NCBI GenBank assembly: GCA_027257055.1
Contig: JAPVLO010000321.1
Location: forward strand, 434,001 to 498,000
DNA: 64,000 nt
From: Cephalopachus bancanus
Lineage: Eukaryota > Chordata > Mammalia > Primates > Tarsiidae
Direction: 5' to 3'
Shown here in pieces: positions 55,721 through 64,000 of the stretch (position 1 is the first letter of the stretch; every line of letters starts with the position of its first letter). Both the position numbers and the translations under genes were made by a program. The notes beneath the pieces were generated by a model. That model did not search any database and was not told the origin of the DNA. It worked only from the letters and a program-made list of their open reading frames with translations.

Positions 55721-56016
55721 GGGGCAGGCTCGGTGGCTCATCCTGTAATCCTAGCACTTTGGGAGGCCGAGGTGAGTGAATTGCCTGAGCCCGCGGGTTC
55801 GAGAACCGCCTGGGCAACTTGGTGAGACCTCATCTCTACAATAAATCAAAAATTAGCCAGGCGTGGTTGTGCATGCCTGTAGTTCCAGCTACTTGGAAGG
55901 CTGAGGCGAAGGATCGCTGGAGCCCAGCAGGTCGAGGCTGCGGTGGCCGGGAGCAGCCACTGCACTCCAGTCTGGGCGACAGAGTGAGACTCCAACTCAA
56001 AAAAGAAAAAAAAAAA
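55721..56016 (+). repeat. Alu, young derived subfamily, inserted in L2, with TSD
   Basis: Flanked by AAAGTACTCAGTA (55,708-55,720) and AAAGAACTCAGTA (56,017-56,029). Marks: shortened box A (GGCTCATCC), GAGCCCGCGGGTTCGAGA, ACAATAAATCAAAAATT, CTACTTGGAAGGCTGAGG, GAGCCCAGCAGGTCGAGG, GGTGGCCGGGAGCAGCCAC. Confidence 0.97.
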
Positions 56017-56029
56017 AAAGAACTCAGTA

Positions 56030-57299
56030 AACGCTGTGGGGAACAAAAAAGAATGAGGAAAACATTTATTGAGCACCTACCATGTGCCAGACACCACTAG
56101 ACCCTGTGGATCTATGAAGATGTATGGGCATCGTTCCCACTCACAAAGAATGTACAATCTTGTTAAGAGAAGCAAATGTGTCCCACAAGAACAGTTAGAC
56201 CTGGAAGCAATACTGCTTACTGTGGGTCAGTCACTGCCCTGCTTCCTCCTCCTAGTGTATAAAGTTCATATAGAGTCTTTGGGGATATTCTTTATAATTC
56301 TGTATTCTCTTATCTGTTTCCACACAGAGACCTCTTTAAATAGACCCTGAATACTTGTGGTTGGAAGGGTGGCGGCAGCCAAAGAGAGGGAACTGGAAAG
56401 GCCACTTCCTATTTGCACTGGGTAGTATGGTCGTGGCACAGCAAGGAGAGAAACATTGACAGAGGACCTGGGATACTGGGGAAGAAATAAGAGGCACCTC
56501 AGAGAGCCAGCCTGGGAGGGTGAAGTACTCCTAGTGTTGTGTGTGTCTTGGAAACCAGTCACAGGCTGCTTTCCATAGTCTTGCTATTTGAGGAGGGCAG
56601 GAGGGTGGATGTCCCTACTGCTGCCTCTCCCTAGCCACCTCTGCTCAGAGCTCAGAAACCCTAAATCCAGATTGTCAACTCCGGTCTGCTGCACAAGATT
56701 TGTTTAGGCCTTGTGTACTAATTGGCTCCACACTGCAGCTCCGGGAACTTAATTGTGAGACCATCACGACCTCTTCTGTCCTCAGATAGGAATGTGCACA
56801 GGCTAATAGCAGAAAGCTGGGATTACTCAGGGGACAGGAGGTCAAAGTGTTGGGTGTTGAGCTTTGCCTGCACTGATGCATGATCATCTTCTGGAGGAGG
56901 AGATGAAGCACGTCAGGACGCCCAGCCAGGGCCCCAGAGGTCAAGGAGGCAGAGGCATCCCACAGATTTCCTCAGTGGAAAATCAGGTGTCAGGACACGG
57001 GGTGGAAAAGTTAATGGATCTCCCAGACCCTGGATATTTTCTTTTTCTTCTGATTTCAGACACTTCCCAAATGACTTGCCCAGGCCTGGCCAGTAACCCA
57101 GCAGAGCCTGGATGGATGAAGTTAGGGTGGAGAGGTCAGCATTGCCAACAGGCCTCTGGAGCCCCAAGGACCACAATCTATCTTCTTTCCAGAATGAGTC
57201 AGTCCAGGCTGTCCCAGCAGGCGGCCTGACCTGGTCATCATTCCAGCAAGGGTCATAGCATGTCCTCATGTCCCAGTCCTGGTTCTGTGCAGGAGGGAT
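56030..57299. other. Unique stretch with a short MIR/L2-like start
   Basis: At 56,058-56,170, TTTATTGAGCACCTACCATG, TGCCAGACACCACTAGACCC resemble an ancient repeat terminus. The rest is unassigned. ORFs at 56,864-57,229 (plus) and 56,913-57,269 (minus) face each other and show no domain. Confidence 0.4.
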
Positions 57300-58394
57300 T
57301 TAAGGTGTTGGAGCCCCACTCTGGGACCCTGCATTGCGTCCCCTGGCTGTTCACTCACCTCTGACTTCAGACCCCGGTTCTGATAACCAGTTTCTTTCTA
57401 CCCTGCTATTCAGCCTCCATTCCTTATATGGTAAGGGCCTAGACCTCTCCACCGGCCCTATAGTGAAGGCTCCCTCTGTTGATCCTGCCTCTCTGGGAGC
57501 TATCTCATATCCTGGCCCTCCTGCTCCTGCCTAGGGTCAGAAAACCCCGATTCGACATCCACCATAGCCATTCATAATCGATCCCATCACTCTTTCTTAC
57601 TTTTTCTTGCTGAAGCCAGGCTTAAAATCCCTCTTGACACAGAACTCCAGACAGCCACTACCAATTCATTAGACCTAGCACGGAAGCTGAAACTTATTTG
57701 CCCTCCTTGCCTTTTTTTTGTTACTTCCCTGGGACCCAGAGTCCAACCAGCAGTTACAGCCCTTCAGTGGACCATAATTTCCAAACACACCCATCCGTGT
57801 ACCCCACATATCTGTGCTGTGCCCACCTTCGGGGACAACCCAGTCATTGTGCTTTGGGACACCCAACTCTAAGGGTACCATCACCTACGGCATCCGCCTG
57901 ACCCCTCCATGTTCTGCGACCAGGCTGGACCCCTCCCAGCCCGATCCTCTGGCAGGGACTCCCCCCATCCCAGGGGGAGATCCCAGCTCTTCCCTGGCTC
58001 CCCTGCCCTGTTGCGTTTCACCAGGCTATGCCCCAAATATGACAAGAAGCTCAAAGATGCTAATTATGGTTTAAATTTATTTTTCCTTCTCATCTTCGAG
58101 AGAGATTTGCATTACTCTGACCATTTTAGGAGGAAGGAAATTTTGAGAGACAAGGAAGGTACAGGACTTTTATCTGACTCTTCATCCAAAATAGGGAAAT
58201 ATCCCCTGATGGGCTGAGCACAGTCCCAGGCTGTAACCAGAGTCACCAGCTACAGCTGATTTCTCACCCACTAAAAAAAGCCAAGCGCATAATCTTCATT
58301 TACCTCAGGAGCAGTCCCAGTTTTCACTCAGCAATAAACTCTCATTTCATACCTCTTTCCTGCTGCTTGCTACCAGGAACAGAGATATCCACAT
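57300..58394 (+). other. Unclassified region, possibly an old retroviral remnant
   Basis: Pyrimidine-rich, C-rich sequence ending in CAGCAATAAACTCTCATTTC (58,329-58,348), an LTR-style polyadenylation region, then GAACAGAGATATCCACA. Upstream, three partly open frames (57,698-58,217) have proline-rich pieces such as PDPLAGTPPIPGGDPSS, which could be a decayed gag-like or env-like stretch. I see no conserved retroviral motif and no TSD, so this is a weak suggestion only. Confidence 0.25.
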
Positions 58395-58541
58395 AAATGA
58401 CCCATCCTTCCCCTAAAGGGGTCTGAAACCCACCTCCTGAGTACCCCCTGAGTATGTTTTTGGGATACACTGACTTAATGCAGATCTAAGTCACTGATTT
58501 CTTAAATCTTGTGTTTCCCCTGCAAGCTTGTTAAACTATAG

Positions 58542-58906
<365 letters not shown>

Positions 58907-58967
58907 CTAATTCAAACTAAAAATTCCCTAGATAAGGGTCTGAGACTGTGTTTATAACTCCCTAGAC

Positions 58968-59125
58968 CAGTCTTTAACATGTGGTCTGCAGAGCAGTGGC
59001 ATCAGCACCACCTGAGAACTTATTAGAAATGCAATAACAAACCTCAGAACTTCAATGCACACTCAGGTCGCAGAACCATTGCCCCAGGTGGTTCTGAATA
59101 GTCAAGTTTAGGAGCCACTGATCCC
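58968..59125 (+). mobile_element. MER5A-type hAT nonautonomous transposon
   Basis: GTGGCATCAGCACCACCTGA, ACTTATTAGAAATGCAATAA, CCAGGTGGTTCTGAATAG, TTTAGGAGCCACTGATCCC match MER5A. Confidence 0.88.
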
Positions 59126-60358
59126 AAGGGCCTATATAATTCTAATTCCATCTGTGGCCCCTTGGGCCCATCCAATGCAACCCAAGTGGTAGGGAGTGAG
59201 CACTGGGCCATCTTTAGTCCTCTCTGGGTGACTGGACTGTTGAAAGGAAAAGGCTAGAATAGACAACTTCTCCAAGGCTGTTAATATACCTGGCAGCGGT
59301 TTCTGCTGGCCACTAGACAGCCAGCCAGGCAAGACCTTCTGAAAGGTTCTATTCAAAACTGTTAGATGAGCAAACACCACTGCTTTTTTCCTTTCCCCTG
59401 CACCTGGAGCTGTGGCCAGAACTGCTGGCTGCTGCAGCTGTGGCCCTAGGAAAGGGATGGGGCGAGAGAAGATCAATCCTCACCTGCGGGGGAGCTGTGC
59501 CCTGGGAAGGAGCTGGCCAGATGGTTCAGAAGAGGAAGGTCCACCGGCTACAGGACCAGTTCCTTGGAGGGGGAAAACCAATCCCGCCTCTGCATCCTCA
59601 GCACAGTGCTTACATTTGGAAGGTGCCTGGGCAGTGGGCTGTGCTTCCTGCTCAGCACATGGGGTCTCTGGGGGTCTCTTGGTATGAAAGGGACAGGTGG
59701 ACAGGCCGACCACCCACTGTCAATCCAAGATGGAAACCTGCTCGTGGCCCAGTTAGGGCTCAGGGCACTGTTAGGGCAGGAGCTGTGGACCTCCACAGTT
59801 GCAGATAGAGCAGAAATTTTAATCTGTCCTGACCTTCAAGGCCCACATCCCATGGCCAGGGCAGGGCTCTGTGCTGCAGTGGCCACTGCCCAGAGGGAAT
59901 TACATAGCTATGCATCCATCTCAGAGGTCTAGCAGCCTGAATCATTTCCACAAGGCAGTATGTGTCTTGGTTTCTGGTTTCAACTACAGTTTATTTAATC
60001 CCCTATCCTCTGATTCACTCAGAAACCTGGAATCAACCCTCTGGTATTTTATTGAACGTGTTGAGTTTGAATCCCAGAAGGGGTTGACATGTACTTTGCC
60101 ACCACTTGTGTCCAGGAAACCATTCTTACTAGCCACGTGATTGGGTGACCTCCGTGCCCTTTTCCAGTCCAATTCCCTTCTCTATAAAACAGGAAAGATG
60201 CCAACAAATTCTCAATACTGTTACATCACATTACAGTCACTTAACAAACTCCAATCTCCTACTTTCTCCTCTAGGGTGAGAAGCCAGCGTCCCGGGGTCA
60301 CAGAATGGTAGAAGTGAGATCTGAGTCTGGATTTTCTGTCTCCTCTGCCAGAATACCA
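59126..60358. other. Unique, GC-richer stretch
   Basis: 59,360-59,900 is GC-richer than its surroundings with several 80-120 codon ORFs on both strands that overlap one another. None carries a domain I know. I do not call a gene. Confidence 0.4.
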
Positions 60359-60820
60359 TGGTAATGAATTGAATTGTGTCCCCCAGAAAGTGACATTGAA
60401 GTCATAGCACCCGGTGAATAGGACCTTATTTGGAAATAGGGTCGTTGCAGATGTAAGCAAGTTAAGATGAAGTCGTATTGGATTAGGGTGGATCCTAAAT
60501 TCAATGATGGTGTCTTTATAAGAGAAAGAAGAGGCAGATTGGGATACAGAGACATAGAGACACACAAAGAAGGCTATGTAAAGATGCAGGCAGAGACTGG
60601 AGTGAGGCAGCTACAAGCCAAGGGCTGCCAAGGATTGCTGGGAGCCGCAAGATGCTAGGAAGAAGGAAGGAAGGATTCTTCTCTGGAGCCTGTAGAGAAA
60701 GCAGCCCTGCCGGTCTCTTGATTTCAGACCTGCAGCCTCTAGAACTGTGAAAAAATAAACTTATGTGTTAAGCCACCCACTTTGTGGTAATTCATTCCGG
60801 CAGCCTTGAGAAACTAATAC
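60359..60820 (+). repeat. MLT1A-type MaLR LTR, near full length
   Basis: TGGTAATGAATTGAATTGTG, GACCTTATTTGGAAATAGGG, GTTAAGATGAAGTCGTATTG, CTACAAGCCAAGGGCTGCC, CTCTAGAACTGTGAAAAAAT, TTAAGCCACCCACTTTGTGG, GCAGCCTTGAGAAACTAATA run in MLT1A order. The AATAAA (60,757) lies where expected. No internal part present. Confidence 0.93.
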
Positions 60821-60924
60821 CACTGTCCTCCCTTCCCTGAGCTGGCCGGGTTCCCATCAGCAGCCTTGCTCCCCTGCTGATTCTCACCTTTCTCTGGCTC
60901 TCCATAAATCAAATAATGTTCTAC

Positions 60925-61010
60925 ATGTGAACATGCTTTTATAGCTTACAGGATACCAATAGTATCCAAATTTTCACTTGATCCTCACAACTACCCTGAG
61001 AGTTTTCAGA
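60925..61010 (-). repeat. MIR SINE, part 1
   Basis: TTCACTTGATCCTCACAACT, ACCCTGAGAGTTTTCAGAC are reverse MIR, cut by two Alus. Confidence 0.75.
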
Positions 61011-61283
61011 CTTTTTTTTTTTTTTTGAGTTGGAGTCTCACTCTGTCGCCCAGACTGGAGTGCAGTGGCCGCTCCCTGCTGGGCTCCAGCGATCCTTCCG
61101 CCTCAGCCTTCCGAGTAGCCGGAATTATAGGTGCGCGCTACCACGCCTGGCTAATTTTTTTATTTATTGTAGAGATGAGGTCTCACCTGCCCAGGCGGGT
61201 CTCGAACCCACGGGCTTAGGCAATCCACTCACCTCAGCCTCCCAAAGTGCTGGGATTACAGCCTGAGCCACCGAACCCGGCTT
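61011..61283 (-). repeat. Alu, young derived subfamily, inserted at the tail of another Alu
   Basis: Minus strand: shortened box A region (GGCTCAGGCTG), GGGTTCGAGACCCGCC, linker ACAATAAATAAAAAAATT, GCCTTCC on the plus strand = GGAAGGC, and part of the right-arm hairpin deleted (GTGGCCGCTCCC then TGCTGGG on the plus strand). Its head abuts the T-run of the next Alu. Confidence 0.95.
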
Positions 61284-61488
61284 TTTTTTTTTTTCTTTTC
61301 TTTTTAGAGACAGGGTCTTACTTTGTCACCCAGGCTGGAGTGCAGTGGGTGCGGTCTTGGCTCACTGCAGCCTCAACCTCCTAGAGTCAAGGGATCCTCC
61401 CACCTCAGCCTCCCAAGTATCTGGGACTACAGGCTACTATTTTTTATACAGATGGAGGTCTCACTATGTTGACCAGGCTGGTCTTGAA
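61284..61488 (-). repeat. Alu, older J-like, partial
   Basis: Reverse Alu with a T-rich tail at 61,282-61,303, a complete right arm and a shortened left arm ending GACCAGGCTGGTCTTGAAA. Confidence 0.93.
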
Positions 61489-61605
61489 ATGTGGAAACTG
61501 AGGATCAGAGAGAATAAAGGGATGATCCTATGATTTCATGACAAATAAGCAGAAAAACCAAGACTGAACCCAAATAGTCTGGCTCTTAAGCCAGGGTTCT
61601 TTACA
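61489..61605 (-). repeat. MIR SINE, part 2
   Basis: GTGGAAACTGAGGATCAGAG, AAGACTGAACCCAAATAGTC, TGGCTCTTAAGCCAGGG complete the MIR split at 61,010. Confidence 0.8.
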
Positions 61606-61617
61606 AATTTTTTAATC

Positions 61618-61800
61618 GTGAAGTACAATAAAACATATATAAGATGTATAAAACGCAAGTGTAAAGCTCAAGGAAAGCAGCATAACTCAACCATCATCTA
61701 GGTCAAGGAATAGAACATTGCCTGCCTCACAGGTGTCCCTTGCTGATCACTCTCCCATCCCTCCTCCCCAGGTAACCTCTATCCCATGCCACAGCAGCAC
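61618..61800. repeat. Ancient LINE-like fragment
   Basis: GTGAAGTACAATAAAACATA, TGTATAAAACGCAAGTGTAA, TCATCTAGGTCAAGGAATAG, AACATTGCCTGCC resemble a widespread old LINE-derived repeat whose family and strand I cannot fix. Confidence 0.5.
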
Positions 61801-62604
61801 CTGTCATTGTACCACACATCCCATTTCTACCTCTGTGTCAAAGAATCAATGCAGGCAGCAGTAAAAAGACAGAAGCCTATGTGCATGCTGGGGGAACCCC
61901 CAAGACACTTTTCGAAGGCTCAGGACTTTCCTGAAGCTATGCCTCTCCAGGATTCTTCCCCATCCCTTTCTCTAGGGAAAACCAAACCAAAGCAAAACAT
62001 ACAACTCTCAACTGGTCTTGACATTTCAGAACCATAAAAGCTGGACGTGGCTGCCACTTTTTTGAAGCAAACTGTATACTTTTAACAAGATGGGAGGGCA
62101 GAAGGATAGACCCAAGGGCTAGGATCATGAATGGGCTAAAGAAGCAAAACAGCAATTATCAAGTCCCCGGGACAGCCTGTCTACCACTTCTCTCTCCCTC
62201 CCTCCCACAGAGATGTCTCTGCCATAAAGGCAGGAGTCAACAAGATCTGCAGGTGTTGAGCCTAATCTCACCCAGAGGCGGGGTAAACCACATGGTTTCT
62301 TGTCGAACCTTCCTGTCTGAGCTGTGACCTCTCTCCTCCAGGAGTCTGTGTCTGCTCTTGGTGTCAGAGGATAGGACAGGAGCAGGGGAGAGTAAAAGAG
62401 CAGGGGCTAGTCAGAAGGCTCCAGCCAGGAATTCAAGCCGCCATTCTCTTGCTTGCCTTCTGGAAAGCCACTTAGCTCCTCTGGCTGCAGATCAGCCTTC
62501 TGAAGCAAGGGCAAGCGGTCAGGTCCTTATGGAGTGCGTTAACACTGAAACAAACATGAGAGGCTCACTCAGGCTCCCAGATGAGAAGAGACAAGCAAAA
62601 GGAC
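61801..62604. other. Unique stretch
   Basis: No gene or repeat recognised. Confidence 0.4.
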
Positions 62605-62605
62605 A

Positions 62606-62724
62606 GGCGGATGGATCGCCGGAGCCCAGTGGGTCGAGGCTACGGTGACCGGGAGCAGCCACTGCACTTCAGTCTGGGCAACAGAGTGAGACTCCAACTC
62701 AAAAAAAAAAAAAAAAAAAAAAAG
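62606..62724 (+). repeat. Alu, young subfamily, strongly 5'-truncated
   Basis: Only the end of the right arm: GATCGCCGGAGCCCAGTGGG, GGTGACCGGGAGCAGCCAC, GACTCCAACTC, then a pure A23 tail. Flanked by AAAAGGACA before and AAAGGACA after. Box A and B are absent. Confidence 0.93.
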
Positions 62725-63084
62725 GACACTTCTGTAGTAGACGAGAACCAGGTCAGACACGCCCCGGGCAGATGGGCCCACGAAGGGGGAAAATGAGGGG
62801 CCCTGGAGGTAGGACAGAAGTTCAGGGGAAGGGGCCGCTCAGCCAGCTGTCAGTGACCATCAGCGCCACTCTCTGCCCACCATCAGGGCTGCCTGATGAA
62901 AGAAAGAGGCAAGACCTTGAAAGGGTTGGGCAGAAGGACTTTCTCTGCTCAACTGTCCGGTCTCTTTTCTTTGGGCCAGGGTGGGTCAGGTCTCTGAGCC
63001 CACAGGGAGATGCATATGACTGGGGTTGTTTCCTGGGGAAAAGCTATGGCCTGAGTTCCAAAAAGACTGGCTTTAGGGACTAGG

Positions 63085-63312
63085 AGTTGGAAACCTTCCA
63101 CTTAGTTCTGATTCTACCGCTTACAGTGTGCTTGAGCAAGTCGCTTCCACATTCTGAGCCTGTTTCTGCATCTGACAGTAATAACATTTTTTAAATTTAT
63201 TGAGCACTTAAAAGGTGCTAGGTAATGAACTTGATGCTAAATATGCATTCTTTCTAATATCTGCCCTATCTACCTCATAGAGCTGCTGTGAGTATAAAAT
63301 ATAAGATATATT
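63085..63312 (+). repeat. MIR SINE, near full length
   Basis: AGTTCTGATTCTACCGCTTA, GTGCTTGAGCAAGTCGCTTC, TGAGCCTGTTTCTGCATCTG, CCTATCTACCTCATAGAGC, GCTGTGAGTATAAAATATAA follow MIR. A second MIR/L2-like piece (AATTTATTGAGCAC) is interleaved at 63,196. Confidence 0.85.
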
Positions 63313-63326
63313 TTCTCAAAAAGTTA

Positions 63327-63628
63327 ACATAGCCAGGTGTGCTGACTCACGCCTGTAATATCAGCACTTTGGGAGGCAGAGATGAGAGGATTGCCAGAGC
63401 CCAGGGATTCGAGACCAGCCTGGGTAATTTGGTAAGACCTCTTCTCTACAATAAATCAAAAAATTAGCCAGATGTGGTGGCTCATGCCTGGTAGTTCCAG
63501 CTACTTGGAAGGCTGAGGCAGAAAGATCACCTGAGCCCAGCAGGTCAAAGCTGAGGTAGCCATGATCATGCCACTGCACTCCAGCCTGGGTAACAGAGTG
63601 AGACTCTGACTCAAAAAAAAAAAAAAAT
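63327..63628 (+). repeat. Alu, intermediate to the young subfamily
   Basis: Complete forward Alu: linker ACAATAAATCAAAAAATT, CTACTTGGAAGGCTGAGG and GAGCCCAGCAGGTCAAAG, but an undeleted box A (GACTCACGCC) and an unpaired right arm (GGTAGCCATGATCATGCCAC). Decayed TSD AGTTAACAT / AATTAACAG. Confidence 0.95.
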
Positions 63629-63639
63629 TAACAGAATTA

Positions 63640-64000
63640 TCAAAGACCCAGCAATGCTACTCCTAGACATATATAACAAAGAACTGCAAACAGGGCTCAA
63701 ACAACTTGTTCACTAATGCTCATAGCAACACTTTTCACAATAGCTAAAGGTGAAAACAACCCAAATGTCCACGAATGGATGAATAGATAAACAAACTGCA
63801 GTATATACAGATAGTGGAATATTATTCGGCCATAAAAAGGAATGAAGTACTGATACATACTAGAATGCAGATGAACCTTGAAGATGTTATGCTAGGTGGA
63901 AGAAGCCAGTCACACAATCACATATTGTATGACTTCTTTTATTATGAAATATTCAGAATAGGCAAATCCATAGAGACAGAATAGATTAGTGGTTGTCAAG
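63640..64000 (+). repeat. L1 LINE 3' region, runs off the window
   Basis: AAAGACCCAGCAATGCTACT, AACACTTTTCACAATAGCTA, AACAACCCAAATGTCCACGA, TAGTGGAATATTATTCGGCC, GCAGATGAACCTTGAAGATG, GAAGAAGCCAGTCACACAAT. Old L1 3' end, continuing past base 64,000. Confidence 0.92.

Noticed and set aside
59412..59932. Cluster of 80-120 codon ORFs on both strands
   Set aside because: GC-rich DNA has fewer stop codons; opposing frames are equally open and no domain is seen.

Overview
This window reads as nuclear DNA of a primate, with no protein-coding gene I can support. The evidence is about two dozen Alu or Alu-monomer copies on both strands, together with L1, MIR, L2, MER5A/MER20-type, MaLR (MLT1-type) and Tigger1 repeats. 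The Alus form two layers. The older layer is AluJ-like. The younger layer has clean target-site duplications (TSDs) and long A-tails, and derives from J-type Alu by its own set of changes: an ACAATAAATCAAAAA linker, CTACTTGGAAGGCTGAGG, GAGCCCAGCAGGTC, a GGTTCGAGACC box B and a GTGGCC/GGCCAC right-arm hairpin. No AluS/AluY diagnostic pattern of monkeys and apes and no lemur/galago-type Alu was seen. The best inference is a haplorhine outside the anthropoids, i.e. a tarsier; this rests on repeat diagnosis alone.

Layout. 1-15 kb is mostly single-copy sequence scattered with Alu, L2, MIR, MLT1 and hAT fragments. 16-18 kb holds two large tetranucleotide arrays whose strands are complementary. 19-22 kb is repeat-poor and has a possible regulatory core near 20.1-20.4 kb. 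22-37.6 kb is a LINE-1 graveyard: three or four partly overlapping L1 copies on both strands, interrupted by Alus, a mariner-type MITE (miniature inverted-repeat transposable element), a dead mariner transposase and MaLR LTRs. 37.6-45 kb is mostly unique, with an unexplained pair of direct repeats (38.3/39.3 kb), a TATA-plus-ATG/GTAAGA first-exon look-alike (40.2 kb) and dinucleotide arrays (43.9-44.1 kb). 46-47.2 kb is an ancient L1/HAL1 ORF1 relic.

47,283-51,590 is one Tigger1 DNA transposon with TA flanks. It was hit by an Alu, then by two unrelated solo LTRs with exact 4-bp and 5-bp TSDs, one of which carries a further young Alu. 52-64 kb alternates unique sequence with Alu, MIR, MER5A, L2, MLT1 and L1 relics. 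It includes an L1 insertion at 53 kb holding a reversed copy of its own 3' end, and a stretch at 57.3-58.4 kb that may be an old retroviral remnant.

Nothing here works as a gene pathway. Almost all long ORFs are translations of Alu, L1, Tigger or microsatellite DNA. The informative content is the insertion history, the young Alu subfamily, two LTRs I cannot name and several structures no standard family explains. Boundaries given as flanked by a TSD are exact to a base or two; boundaries of ancient repeats are approximate (tens of bases).
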